Positions 17,477 through 27,209 of a stretch of DNA of 64,000 nucleotides are shown one piece after another. A program made the position numbers and the translations under genes. Under the pieces are notes generated by a model that saw only the letters and a list, made by a program, of their open reading frames with translations, was not told the DNA's origin and did not search any database. The DNA is from Thiohalocapsa sp. PB-PSB1 (GTDB taxonomy: Bacteria > Pseudomonadota > Gammaproteobacteria > Chromatiales > Chromatiaceae): NCBI GenBank assembly GCA_016745215.1, contig CP050890.1, positions 744,001 through 808,000 on the forward strand, given 5' to 3'. The first letter of the stretch is position 1; each line of letters opens with the position of its first letter.

Positions 17477-18376
17477 TCAATCGCTCTTCGCCAGACTGGT
17501 TGGCAATTCACCTAGGGCATGAACCGGGGTGGGCGGAGCCATCGCCGAGGTATTGCCGAACACTTCCGGGAGATTTGCCATGGCATTGCTGTTCAACCGC
17601 AGCGCCTCCGCGCGCGCGGTCGCGATTTCTTCCGGGCTCAAGGTTTCAACGCTGATCAGGTCCATCCGCTCGCGACTAGCGTCGTCTCCGGAGTAATCGA
17701 TCTTTACCTCGCCGACACCTTGGGCATAGTATTTGTATTGGCGTGCGTTTGGCTCTTCGCGGTCATACTCGGCAAAGACAATCACGTCATTGAATGTGCC
17801 AAAGGGTACCTCGACGGTCTGTCCGACCTGATGCACCATCGCCCGATCCGTCCAAGGGACATCCGGGGCATAGCCTTGTGAAAATTCCGGATCGCCGAGT
17901 TTCGGGTCCGCCGGCATGATGATTCCCGCGTAGCCATTGATGCCATGCAGCCAACCGGGCGTTGCAACGACCTGCCCATCTTCATATTCCTCGGGGTATT
18001 GGCCGAAATGCCAAACATAGCCATTATCGTCCTGCGCAAAGAATACGATCTCGGCCTCCTCCAATTGTTCGTCCTTATAGTCTCTGTCCAAGCAGACTCT
18101 GGTCGGAACGCCATCCATGATGACCTTGGTGAGATCGGTGACAACCAATACGACGGTATGCGGCTCAACCACGCCTTCCTCATCTTGGGTCGTACCCTTC
18201 CAGGTATAGCGGGTTCCGGGCGTCAATGGAAACCAAGGATTATCGATTTGCGTCGGCTTGGAAAAGCTGGCTTTGCCGATGTCTTCATATAACGATTGCT
18301 CGCCAGCGATGGAAACGGCGATAGGTGTCGCCGTTAAGCATGTGGCGATCCAGTAAACTGCAGGATGGATTGACAT
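17477..18376 (-). CDS. Secreted conserved protein of unknown function
   Basis: About 299 residues from ATG 18376, chosen because GAGGAGAAA lies just upstream and residues 1-24 then form a signal peptide (HPAVYWIATCLTATPIAVSIA). The mature part is acidic, with many Trp/Tyr residues (NPWFPLTPGTRYTW, NGYVWHFGQYPEEYEDG, PGWLHGINGYAGIIMP) and a regular beta-rich look. I know similar proteins as exported hypotheticals only. No cysteine pairs or lipobox. Single gene, likely periplasmic. Confidence 0.75.
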   Translation of the reverse strand: MSIHPAVYWIATCLTATPIAVSIAGEQSLYEDIGKASFSKPTQIDNPWFPLTPGTRYTWKGTTQDEEGVVEPHTVVLVVTDLTKVIMDGVPTRVCLDRDYKDEQLEEAEIVFFAQDDNGYVWHFGQYPEEYEDGQVVATPGWLHGINGYAGIIMPADPKLGDPEFSQGYAPDVPWTDRAMVHQVGQTVEVPFGTFNDVIVFAEYDREEPNARQYKYYAQGVGEVKIDYSGDDASRERMDLISVETLSPEEIATARAEALRLNSNAMANLPEVFGNTSAMAPPTPVHALGELPTSLAKSD

Positions 18377-18638
18377 AGGGTTTCTCCTCGGACATAAATC
18401 TAACAACGATGATGATTTGCCACGCCCCATCGGCATGGGGCTTGCTCATAAGCCGAGAGGTTTATACACGATAAGCCGATATGACGCTACAGGATGCAGC
18501 AATTCAGCGATAAGCGGTAGGTTTTGCCATGTCGAGACTGTGTAAGACGCCCAGCATGAGTAACAGATACATTGCTGTTCAATGTCTTAGAAACTGCCCA
18601 TCAATTGCTTTCCGACTTTAATCGCAAAGCAGTCGGTG

Positions 18639-18869
18639 TCAGACCTTGCCTTTTTCCTCTTCGGCTGCGCGAACGTTACGTCTGATTCGCGCATAATGCA
18701 GGTCAAAGTGGTTCCCGATTTCTTTCAGAGTGTACCCGCCGCTGGCGTAGGCTGCTGCAATGGCCCGATCTCGAACGGGGTAAAGGCTGACGTACTCGAT
18801 CGGCGGCTTGGCGGGTAAGCGACGCTGTGCGAGGGGGGGGGCTTCGCTTAAGTCCCGGTCCTTCGGCAC
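18639..18869 (-). pseudogene. C-terminal HTH fragment of a long-type RAYT / Y1 transposase
   Basis: RDRAIAAAYASGGYTLKEIG then HFDLHYARI is the helix-turn-helix tail found at the end of longer IS200-like RAYT proteins. The catalytic part is absent. It is a different RAYT subgroup from the 1283-2002 gene, which has no such tail. Confidence 0.6.
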
Positions 18870-18973
18870 TCAGCGGCTGAGCTCGCCAACGAACGCGTCT
18901 GACCCGAAAAAGACCTGTGTTGCTTCAACTGACCCCAAGAGCCAGGCTGGCCGATGCCCTCGGGAAAAAGCGG

Positions 18974-18998
18974 GAAAGAGGGGACAGACCAGGTTTTC
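18974..18998 (-). repeat. REP-like end repeat of RAYT copy 2
   Basis: GAGGGGACAGACCAGGTTTT is the inverted match of AAAACGTGGTCTGTCCC at 19772-19789 and resembles the flanks of RAYT copy 1. Confidence 0.55.
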
Positions 18999-19716
18999 TA
19001 CAATGCAAGCTCACCTTGCGCATCCGCATCGATTTCCTTTAGCGGCCGTCCCGGTGCCCCCTTCCAGGTTCGTCTACCGAGCATAGCGGCGATCTGCCGC
19101 TCGAACTTTGGGCTGCCAAGCACGAAGCCGCCGTTGGTGCACTCGCGGAAACGATGAAGCAACTCGGCGCTGAGCATATCCTCGAACAACTTGCGATACG
19201 CAGCAAAACGAGCCTGATCAGAGTCTGCCAAGCCTTGGTACAGCGGGTGCGGTGTGACCACGGAATCCTGGCGGCCAAGCGCATTGGCCCGATGGCTCGA
19301 CCAGCGATAATCACCAGGCACACTGACCATTGAGGCACGAACCGGATTGAGCTCGATGTAGCGCTGGCAGGCCAGCAGATAGGTGTTGGTCTCAATCAGC
19401 GATGAGCGGAACCGGCCCTCGAACAAGCCGCCCGTGCGACGAGAGGTCCGGTTGACGTGCTGGACATACCGCTGCCCAACGCGCTTCATCACCGCCGATA
19501 CGCCATCATCGCGTGCGGCGGTCATAGCAGATGAAGGTGGTTGGTCATCAGCACGTACGCGTGCACAGCAACCGATTCCTCCGCAGCCACCGCAGCCAGA
19601 TGATCCAGGAAAAACTGGCGATCATCCTCCTCGAAAAACACCGCAGCCCGGTCGATCCCGCGCAGGATCACATGCATTGGGTAGCCGGCGGCGATGATAC
19701 GTGCGCGTCTAGGCAT
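18998..19716 (-). pseudogene. RAYT copy 2, single-base frameshift in the HUH motif region
   Basis: Almost identical to the 1283-2002 gene. Minus-strand comparison shows CATCTGCTATGACC where copy 1 has CATCTGCTGATGACC: one G is missing directly after the HLHLL codons. The reading is split into a 64-residue N-terminal part (19522-19716) and a 175-residue remainder. The few other differences point to a recent duplication. Its leader (near 19748) is the empty site for element B seen at copy 1. Confidence 0.9.
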
Positions 19717-19799
19717 GGATCACAGGATCTCAAAGACAATAGCAACATAGCACCGAACCAAATCTAGCAGAAAAACGTGGTCTGTCCCTGTTTTCTCTG

Positions 19800-20080
19800 T
19801 ATTTCCGCTCCTCTACTAAGCTGGCCTCATCCGCTTGCTGATCCGGTGCCGAACCGGCTTGTTTTTTCCCTTCCGGTGGCGAATTGGCTTCGCTCAGTGC
19901 CTGCTCGGCTGCTAACGCCCGCTCCTTCCAACGCCTCCGGCTTTCTTCCAAATCACGGATCTTCACCTACGAGGCGCGTAAACGCTCCTGCCTTGCAATC
20001 GCTTTCTCTTTCCAGGCGTCGCGCGATTTCTTGAACAGCCGGGCCAGACGGCTTACGGGGCTTTTGAAACTCGACTTCAT
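19800..20080 (-). pseudogene. Transposase N-terminal fragment with in-frame stop
   Basis: From ATG 20080, SRLARLFKKSRDAWKEKAI, a TAG at 19967-19969, then VKIRDLEESRRRWKERALAA. This helical, Lys/Glu/Trp-rich start is one I associate with a group of IS transposases, family not certain. The catalytic part is missing; it ends next to the RAYT copy 2 flank. Confidence 0.4.
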
Positions 20081-20274
20081 CACTTGCGGATCTCGGCATA
20101 AGAGAGAGTACAATCCATACTGTGCGAGTTCGATCGACTCGGGCATCCTTGGACACCTACTTGGGAGGGGATAGTTAGACACGCCCAACCAGAGCCTAGT
20201 TTAGACGACAGGCTTTTTGTGTGACCAAATTTAGCCCATTTTTGCCCTATTTTGTGGCAGACTGAACATCCTAG

Positions 20275-20373
20275 GAGGCTGTCCGAGAATGAAATTAAGA
20301 CACAAGATATAGCGTGCACAACTCGATTGTAGGCGCTATATGTTGTGCGTGCTCTGAGTTCTCGGACAGCCTG
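20275..20373. mobile_element. Small element 'D' with IS1182-like ends and CTAG duplication
   Basis: Ends GAGGCTGTCCGAGAA and TTCTCGGACAGCCTG are inverted repeats, 99 bases in all, with an inner palindrome (TATAGCG..CGCTATA). It is flanked by CTAG on both sides (20271-20274 and 20374-20377). The end sequence is the same as the terminus of the IS1182 remnant near 6150, so it is a MITE that such a transposase could move. Confidence 0.75.
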
Positions 20374-20440
20374 CTAGTGTACGTCTCTCTGTGCTTCGTT
20401 CCACCACCCAACCACCACGAACATAAAACGGCATTGTAGG

Positions 20441-20575
20441 ACATGCGTTAGCGTCGGGCTCTGATCAAAGGCGCAACCTATTTTTTCACGGTCGACCTGG
20501 CGGAACGGTCGAGTCGCCTGCTGGTGGACCGGGTCGATGGTGGGGTCGATGATCTGCGGGAGGTCGTGCGTAGGC
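20441..20575 (+). pseudogene. RAYT N-terminal fragment
   Basis: Reading from ATG 20442, with one early stop: RRALIKGATYFFTVDLAERS then RLLVDRVD..LREVVRR. This is the usual start of RAYT proteins of the 'GATYFFTV' type. It ends where element E begins. Confidence 0.6.
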
Positions 20576-20630
20576 TGTCGAAATCTGCAGTCTCACTAAA
20601 ACAAGAGCTTCCCGGTTTATGGATGCCTAG
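20574..20630 (+). repeat. Repeat 'E', copy 1
   Basis: AGGCTGTCGAAATCTGCAGT to GGTTTATGGATGC matches 39694-39757 inverted, with about three differences in 57 bases. Probably one end of an insertion sequence that is otherwise absent. Confidence 0.6.
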
Positions 20631-20827
20631 TCGGTGTCGGGGTCGGTGTCGGGGTCAAGGTCGGAATTAGGGATTGGTATCGAGCTGGCTGCTTTGATCG
20701 ATGAGCGGATTCGATTCCGATTCCGATAGCGACCCCGACCCCGATTGCACTCCGCCGATGTCTGGATAGCGTTGTATGGGTTATTCATGAACCGCTACTT
20801 GGGATCTCGATGGACACCCTCGGCGAT
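20631..20827. repeat. Simple GGTGTCGGGGTC repeats; no gene
   Basis: Short tandem units TCGGTGTCGGGG are followed 60 bases later by the inverted type GATTCCGATTCCGAT..GACCCCGACCCCGA. Such imperfect direct and inverted repeats can form stems. No coding signal. Confidence 0.45.
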
Positions 20828-21556
20828 TCAAACATACAGTGGAGCCATACGGCGCCAGGCAGAGCCGCTGTGAGCCCTGCCATCCCACTCATGGCGCGCG
20901 TGCCAAATACCCTTGTCCCAAAGCACTTGACTCAGCCAGCGGTTATTGTCCAGGAATGGGTCTTCCTTACCAATGACGAAGACCATATCCATGCGTCGGA
21001 GATGGTCGAGACGCCAGGGACAGCCTAGATTCGGAAGGTAGAGAGCCGGTGTGTGATAGTAGATATTCTCGTCGCGCCAGCCGTCGAACAAATCCCTGAA
21101 ATACTCGACGTTCAGGGTCAAATCATAGCGACCGGAGAAAGCGACCAGTTTCTGGAACAGATGCGGATGCCGAAATGCGATGTTGGCGGCATGGAAAGCC
21201 CCCAGGCTGAGTCCATGGGAAATCGTGCAAGGATGCGGGTTCTTCTGCCGCATCAGCGGCATCACCTCGTTGAGGACATACTCCTCGAAGGCAACGTGTC
21301 GACGGATGCGGTCTGCTGGATGGCACCAGAAGCAATAGAAACTCTCCCAGTCGATACTGTCGATGCACCAAAGTTGCAAGTGGCCGGCGTCGAGCTTGGG
21401 TCGAAGAGAATCGACCATCCGCAGGTTTTCGTACTCGTGAAAACGGCCGTCGCGCGTGGGAAAGACCAGCACTTTAGCGCCGGCATGGCCGAAGATCAGA
21501 AGCTCCATGTCGCGGCCGAGCCGGTCGCTGTGCCAACGATGATATTCGCGATGCAT
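20828..21556 (-). CDS. Alpha/beta-hydrolase esterase (putative esterase family, PF00756-like)
   Basis: 242 residues from ATG 21556 (MHREYHRWHSDRLGRDMELL), preceded by GCGAGG. The nucleophile elbow GLSLG is in SHGLSLGAFHAANIAFRHP; an Asp in GKEDPFLDNN and a His in GRAHSGSAW complete a likely triad. The family includes esterase D/S-formylglutathione-hydrolase-like and antigen-85-like esterases. It is the last gene of a minus-strand group with DUF3141, ackA and pta, 237 bases after DUF3141, so co-transcription is plausible. Confidence 0.75.
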   Translation of the reverse strand: MHREYHRWHSDRLGRDMELLIFGHAGAKVLVFPTRDGRFHEYENLRMVDSLRPKLDAGHLQLWCIDSIDWESFYCFWCHPADRIRRHVAFEEYVLNEVMPLMRQKNPHPCTISHGLSLGAFHAANIAFRHPHLFQKLVAFSGRYDLTLNVEYFRDLFDGWRDENIYYHTPALYLPNLGCPWRLDHLRRMDMVFVIGKEDPFLDNNRWLSQVLWDKGIWHARHEWDGRAHSGSAWRRMAPLYV

Positions 21557-21793
21557 CACAGACCTCGCAGTGTGATTGACGGGCAGGGGATACCCATGGC
21601 GGATTGCGGCTGCATCGATCCGATCGGGCCGAGATTCGGCAACACCGCAGTCGGGCCGCGGGCATAAACTGGTTCCGGCTCGGGGCCAGGGCGACCGACC
21701 GGTGCGATCGCCTGGCTGCCCGTACAACTTGGTTCGATCGAAACGACGCAACCTGACCTGGCCGCGACGAGGCACTGCCAATCCGTCGCAATC

Positions 21794-24175
21794 TCAGGCT
21801 GTTTGAACAGTCACATCAGTGGTGTCGCATCGCGGGTCATACTCGGATTCTGTCAAAGCCAACGGCTCGCTCTCCAACACCAATGCCAAGCGCGTCATCA
21901 TCGCAATGGATTCGCTGGTCATCTCTTCCCGCGGCCCGGCGATCTCGAGGCACAGATCCAGCGCGCGTCGCCGATCTTCGTCATGACGCAGCAGACGCGG
22001 CAGGGCGGCCATCGCCTCTTCCGGTTCGAAGCCAACGATCAGGGACTCCCGATGAATCAATCGGGTTCGATGCTTCGGCTTCATGCTGGCAAAGGGTTCG
22101 GTGGACACCAGCATCTGGTTGGCACGCTCTAGCCGCGAGCGGCGCACCTCTTTGCGGGACTGTGCCAGGATGATCAGCATGCGGACCAGACCTTCTGCAA
22201 AACCGCCCTGATCGATGCGGTCCAGGGCATCCTGCACACTCACCAGGGAGCGCAGATCCTCCTGCGGCGCTTCGCTGACGCGTCGCGCTGTCGGCTGACC
22301 CAGCGCCGCGACCGGCGGCGCGGTCCAGAGCAGGTGAAAGCCGGTTTCGATCATCGCGCTCTGCAGATCCCGGAGGCCATCCAGCCATTGGGCCACCAGT
22401 CCAGCATTGAATTGTTCCAGTTGGCGGAATGGATTGTCGGCGGGTGCCGGTTGCCGTGCCGCACGCACCTGCTCGGCCAAGCCCGCGACAGGCTGCATCA
22501 AGGGATTACGATCGCTTTGAAATAAACGCTGAAGGCGTAATGGATTGGTTGCTGCCATCAATTCAGCACTGGCCTGATTGCTCATGGCCCTGACCATTGG
22601 GCGGACGGTCAGTTCATAGGCTTCGGTGCAGTCTTCGGAATAGCGAGCCACGGCCGCAAACGGCAGGTCGGAGTCATCGCCCCCGCACTGGGCGGTCACG
22701 TCCGGGATGCCACGCTCCCGGAAAGCGACATGAAAGCGTTTGTCCACGCCTTCACCGATCGCATCCTCGATCACCATTTCGTAGAGCCCGGGAGACAATG
22801 CTTCAATCGCCTTCAACGTGGAGACGATCTCCTGGTGTTCCTTGTTGGCGATGGACGAGGAGACGAAGATGCCCAAATGCCCGACATTCTCATGCAAAGT
22901 ATAGAGGATGCGCTGGCCACGCGCCCTGATCTCCTCGACATCCTTGTAATTGTCTGCGATCCAGCCCAGAGCCTGCTGTGGCGGAGTGATGTTGTCCCCG
23001 TGGGAGGCAAAGATGATGATCGGGGAATTGATATTGCGCAGGTCGACATGGGTGCGCTCGTCCAAATTACAGCGACCGCGAGCCAGTCGGTTGCCGACGA
23101 ACAGGTTCTCGACGATCCAGGAGATCTCCTGCTCGGTCATATAGTAAAGGCTGGTCCACCAGCGCTCGAAGCCGACAAAACGCGGCACTTCCGTATCCAC
23201 TTCCCGCCAAAGGTCGTAATACTTGCTCCACCAGGTGGTGCTTGGGCTCAAACGCTCGAAGTTGGCTACCAGGTTGGCGCCATCGAACAGCCCGTTGCCC
23301 AGGTCGCTCATCAGCTTGATGCTCATCGCACCGCCACCGACCAGGCCACCGAGATAGCGCATCGGGTTCTTCCCTTTTTGCCCAGCCCAATACGACAGAG
23401 GCGCCCCGTTAGCAACGATCGGACCGGTGATATCTGGATTGGTTGCTGCCAGCAGCATGGCAGCCCAGCCACCCTGACAGTTGCCGATGATGATCGGCTT
23501 GGGTGAATCCGGATGACGGCGCCGCACCTCGCGCACGAACTCTGCCTCCGCGGCAGTGACATCGACCACGGTCTGATTTGGTTGAGGTAATCTGGTGAAG
23601 GTGACGAAATAGACCGGATGACCCTCGTGAATGGCGGCACCGACCTCGCTTTCGTGTTTGAAGCCGCCGATTCCGGAACCATGGCCGGCGCGCGGGTCGA
23701 TAATGATGTAGGGGCGGCCGTCCTCGCGTACTCTGATGTCTTCCGACGCGATGATCCGCACCAATGAGTAGTTCACCGGTCGATCGAGTTTGCTGCCATC
23801 CACGACAACCTCGTGATCCCAACTCAGCACGGTCTTGTTGGCGTTATTCTCATGCTCGACAAAGTAGTTACCGCACTGGCGCATGGCGTCCGTGAACAGC
23901 ACCGCGCGCTGACCGGCATCGCTAAGGTATTCCAGCCATTGCGGATAGAGTACGGGTGACATGAAAGCCGACGAGAGCTTGCCCAAGCCTTTCTGATTGT
24001 GCTCCAGGTGATGCCCGAGCGCCTGCTGCGCGCTCGAGACATGCGCCTGCACAATGGTACCCAGTCCTTGGGCAAAACCCGTGTAGGCGTCGCCTTGATT
24101 GTCGAATGCATGCTTGAACGCGGCGATGGGATCGGCCATGCCGTTTTTTGTCGAGAATTTGGAAAGCTCGCGCAT
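21794..24175 (-). CDS. DUF3141 protein, PhaC-like alpha/beta-hydrolase fold
   Basis: 793 residues from ATG 24175, chosen for GGAG 9 bases upstream. The N-terminal two thirds is an alpha/beta-hydrolase domain with Cys233 in GNCQGGW, the position of the nucleophile in polyhydroxyalkanoate synthases, and a His in HENVGHLGIF. The C-terminal part is helical. DUF3141 proteins sit next to pta-ackA in many proteobacteria; their reaction is not known to me. Cys instead of Ser favours acyl-thioester chemistry. It lies 92 bases after ackA. Confidence 0.8.
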   Translation of the reverse strand: MRELSKFSTKNGMADPIAAFKHAFDNQGDAYTGFAQGLGTIVQAHVSSAQQALGHHLEHNQKGLGKLSSAFMSPVLYPQWLEYLSDAGQRAVLFTDAMRQCGNYFVEHENNANKTVLSWDHEVVVDGSKLDRPVNYSLVRIIASEDIRVREDGRPYIIIDPRAGHGSGIGGFKHESEVGAAIHEGHPVYFVTFTRLPQPNQTVVDVTAAEAEFVREVRRRHPDSPKPIIIGNCQGGWAAMLLAATNPDITGPIVANGAPLSYWAGQKGKNPMRYLGGLVGGGAMSIKLMSDLGNGLFDGANLVANFERLSPSTTWWSKYYDLWREVDTEVPRFVGFERWWTSLYYMTEQEISWIVENLFVGNRLARGRCNLDERTHVDLRNINSPIIIFASHGDNITPPQQALGWIADNYKDVEEIRARGQRILYTLHENVGHLGIFVSSSIANKEHQEIVSTLKAIEALSPGLYEMVIEDAIGEGVDKRFHVAFRERGIPDVTAQCGGDDSDLPFAAVARYSEDCTEAYELTVRPMVRAMSNQASAELMAATNPLRLQRLFQSDRNPLMQPVAGLAEQVRAARQPAPADNPFRQLEQFNAGLVAQWLDGLRDLQSAMIETGFHLLWTAPPVAALGQPTARRVSEAPQEDLRSLVSVQDALDRIDQGGFAEGLVRMLIILAQSRKEVRRSRLERANQMLVSTEPFASMKPKHRTRLIHRESLIVGFEPEEAMAALPRLLRHDEDRRRALDLCLEIAGPREEMTSESIAMMTRLALVLESEPLALTESEYDPRCDTTDVTVQTA

Positions 24176-24267
24176 CGGATAAACTCCGGGTAAAGGCCAT
24201 CGTGGCAATGTTGAACTCCCGGACTGCCCGGCCACTGATTCGGGCGGCTCAGGTAGTCTCCGTGGAT

Positions 24268-25455
24268 TCAGTCTCCGTGTACTAGGCGCAAGGTATGCCT
24301 GGCAATCATCGCCTCCTCGTCGGTGGGGATGACCCAAGCCGACGGGGCCGAACCCTCCAGACTGATGCGAGGGCCGCCGGTACGATTGGCTTCGGCATCC
24401 AGTTCGACGCCGAGCCAGGCGGCATCCTGACAGATGCGCTCGCGCACCTCGATGTCGTTTTCGCCGACCCCGGCGGTGAATACCAGCGCATCGAGCCCGC
24501 CAAGGGATGCACAAAGAGAACCCAGGGTCTGGGTGATGCGGTAGCAAAAATAGTCGATCGCTTCATCCGCATGCGGATCGTCGCTGGCATGCAGATCGCG
24601 CAGGTCGTTGCTGACTCCGGAAAGACCCAGCAGCCCAGAGCGCTTATAGAGCAGGTTCTCCAATTCCTCGACGTTCAAGCCATCTTCGCGTAACAGGAAT
24701 AGGATCACGCCAGCATCCAGGACTCCGCAACGCGTACCCATGGGCAGACCATCGAGGGCGGAAAAGCTCATGGTGGTGTCGACGCAACGTCCATTGCGGA
24801 TCGCCGCCATGCTGCAGCCGCTGCCGAGATGGGCAATCACGACCCGGCCATTCGCCACCTCTGGAGCCAGCTCCCCGAGACGGCCACTGACATACTCGTA
24901 TGACAATCCATGGAATCCGTAGCGCTTGACGCCACGCTCCAGTAATGATCGGGGCAATCCGAACTGCTCGGTGACCCGCGCTCGCCCATGATGAAAGCCG
25001 GTATCGAAGCAGGCCACCTGAGGCAGACTCGGATGGTCCGCCGCCACCGCCCGGATCGCGGCCAGATTGTGTGGCTGGTGCAATGGCACCAATGGCACCA
25101 GGCGTTGTAGCTGAGCCAGCACTTCGTCATCGATCAATACCGGCTCGCCGTAGCGATCGCCGCCATGACCAACCCGGTGCCCGACGGCCAGAATCTTGCG
25201 CCCTTCGGCAGCCTCTGTCAGCCAACTCCAGATCTGCTGAAAGGCGCGCGCATGCCCCTGGCCGGATTGGACTGGCTCCCAGTAGCTCTCCGCCAGCAAC
25301 TGCCCGGCAGGTTCCTTGGCAATAAAACGCGGGCTGGTGCCGATGCCTTCGACCTGGCCTTTGACACTTGGGCGTGGCACATTTCCATCGACCTCGTACA
25401 ATGCAAATTTGATACTGGAAGAGCCGGCATTCAGGGTTAGGATCAGCTCGTTCAT
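24268..25455 (-). CDS. ackA: Acetate kinase
   Basis: 395 residues from ATG 25455 (MNELILTLNAGSSSIKFAL); an ATG at 25473 overlapping the upstream stop (ATGCCTGA) would add six residues. Family marks are NAGSSSIKF, the signature ACFDTGFHHG, GVKRYGFHGLSYEYV, GSGCSMAAI and TAGVGEND. It interconverts acetyl phosphate + ADP and acetate + ATP. Together with the preceding Pta it links acetyl-CoA to ATP. Cytoplasmic; directly coupled to the upstream gene. Confidence 0.95.
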   Translation of the reverse strand: MNELILTLNAGSSSIKFALYEVDGNVPRPSVKGQVEGIGTSPRFIAKEPAGQLLAESYWEPVQSGQGHARAFQQIWSWLTEAAEGRKILAVGHRVGHGGDRYGEPVLIDDEVLAQLQRLVPLVPLHQPHNLAAIRAVAADHPSLPQVACFDTGFHHGRARVTEQFGLPRSLLERGVKRYGFHGLSYEYVSGRLGELAPEVANGRVVIAHLGSGCSMAAIRNGRCVDTTMSFSALDGLPMGTRCGVLDAGVILFLLREDGLNVEELENLLYKRSGLLGLSGVSNDLRDLHASDDPHADEAIDYFCYRITQTLGSLCASLGGLDALVFTAGVGENDIEVRERICQDAAWLGVELDAEANRTGGPRISLEGSAPSAWVIPTDEEAMIARHTLRLVHGD

Positions 25456-25465
25456 GGTTCCTGCC

Positions 25466-26926
25466 TCAGGCATCTCCCGACGGGTTACTGGCAGGGATCT
25501 TGTCGTCCGGCAATTCCTTGGGCAAGTCTTTCGGGGTCAGGCCCTGGCGCAATCTGTGCGCATGCAATACCGCAACCGCAGCACTGGCATGGCGGGTGCG
25601 AATGCTGTCGGCACGGCTGGTGAGCACGAGCGGTACGCGCGCGCCGAGCAACATCCCCGCGGCCTCCGCGTTGGCCAGGAAGATCAGCTGCTTGGTGAGA
25701 ATATTGCCAGACTCGAGGTCCGGTACGATCAGGATGTCCGCTACCCCCGCCACGTCGGACTCGATCTTTTTGATGCGAGCCGCTTCCGGATTGATGGCAT
25801 TGTCCATCGCCAGGGGACCATCGAGCAGACCGCCCTGGATCTGGCCGCGATCGGCCATCTTGCACAATGCGGCGGCATCCAACGTGGATTGAATCTTCGG
25901 ACGGATGGTCTCGACAGCGGACAGAATGGCCACCTTGGGACAGGCGATACCCAGGGTATGGGCCACATCGATGGCGTTCTGGCAGATATCCGCCTTGGCG
26001 TCCAGGTCCGGGGCGATGTTGACCGCGGCATCGGACACCAGCAGCAGCTTCGGATAGGTGGGAACATCCATCACGAACACATGGCTGATACGCCTGGCCG
26101 TGCGGATGCCATGCACCTTGTCGAGCACCGCCGACAACAGCTCGTCGGTATGCAGGCTGCCCTTCATCAGGATCTCGGCGCCGCCCTCGCGGATCAAGGC
26201 CACCGCACGCTCGGCCGCGGCATGGCTGTGCTCCACATCGACGACTTCGGTGCCGCTCAGATCGACGTTGAACTGTTCGGCGGTGGCGCGAATACGCTTT
26301 TCCGGGCCGATCAGGACTGGCCGAACGAATCCGTCGCGCGCCGCCTCCATGGCGCCCTGCAATGAAACCTGATCCACCGGATGCACAACCGCGGTGGTGA
26401 CCGGCTCCAGACGCGCCACCGCGTCGAACAGGGCAGCAAAACTGTCATGATGGTGCACCGAGACATTCGGCGTCTCGATCCGGCGCACACGGACATGTTC
26501 GGAGGGAGCGATGACCTCGGCGACCCCATCCATGACCGGCTCGTCGCGTTGATTGCGCACCCTGCAATCGAACACCACCAGCCCTCCGTCGCGTCGATCG
26601 GACACGCGGATCAGTGCTGTCAGGGTGTCGCCCAGATCCACCTGCCGGTGAAAATTGGAAATCTGGCTGACATAGCGGGTACCCGGACCGGGCAGCACAT
26701 TCGCCAGCAGACTGGAGATCAGACTGGTCGCCCAAAGACTGTGCCCGACGATGCCTTTGGCACCGATACTACGGGCGTATTCCTCGTCCATATGGGTCGG
26801 ATTCAAATCCCCCGAGACCTTGCCGAACATGGCAACGTCGTCCCGGGTCAGGGTGCGCTGCAATTCCGCGGTCTGTCCGGGCAGAATCTCTGCAAAGATC
26901 CGATTTTCAATGAATTCAGAGGCCAT
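25466..26926 (-). CDS. Bifunctional MaoC-like enoyl-CoA hydratase / phosphate acetyl(butyryl)transferase
   Basis: 486 residues from ATG 26926 (MASEFIENR). Residues about 10-145 are a MaoC hot-dog domain with the hydratase signature FGKVSGDLNPTHMDEEYA (Asp and His) and GKGIVGHSLW-like turn. Residues about 170-470 are a Pta/Ptb transferase (MKGSLHTDELL, LLVSDAAVNIAPDL). The fusion is known next to ackA and PHA-related genes. It converts acyl-CoA to acyl phosphate for the kinase. The stop overlaps the region of the ackA start, so the two are translated together. Confidence 0.9.
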   Translation of the reverse strand: MASEFIENRIFAEILPGQTAELQRTLTRDDVAMFGKVSGDLNPTHMDEEYARSIGAKGIVGHSLWATSLISSLLANVLPGPGTRYVSQISNFHRQVDLGDTLTALIRVSDRRDGGLVVFDCRVRNQRDEPVMDGVAEVIAPSEHVRVRRIETPNVSVHHHDSFAALFDAVARLEPVTTAVVHPVDQVSLQGAMEAARDGFVRPVLIGPEKRIRATAEQFNVDLSGTEVVDVEHSHAAAERAVALIREGGAEILMKGSLHTDELLSAVLDKVHGIRTARRISHVFVMDVPTYPKLLLVSDAAVNIAPDLDAKADICQNAIDVAHTLGIACPKVAILSAVETIRPKIQSTLDAAALCKMADRGQIQGGLLDGPLAMDNAINPEAARIKKIESDVAGVADILIVPDLESGNILTKQLIFLANAEAAGMLLGARVPLVLTSRADSIRTRHASAAVAVLHAHRLRQGLTPKDLPKELPDDKIPASNPSGDA

Positions 26927-27209
26927 TGAGGTTCTCACTTCGAGTCGTTTGACCAGTGCGCAGGTCGACTGGATGCCAACATGCTGCACTGCAACATAGT
27001 GTATCTTCGACGCATGACGAAATCATGATCGGTGGATGACCTTTTCATAGCGCCGTCGCGACGCCTTGTTCCTGATTGATTTTCTCCAGCCCAGCGTTTT
27101 ACTCGAGCGCGAACCCTACTATCCATCACACAGGTCGGCGTGGGTCGTGTTCGGGGCTTGCACGAATGCAGCGGTGCTGGCATTCCGATAGCGTTTTTCG
27201 CCTGACGCG
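26927..27209. other. Upstream region of the pta-ackA operon
   Basis: Presumed promoter region for the minus-strand operon; no clear sigma-70 boxes could be picked with confidence. No gene. Confidence 0.35.
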
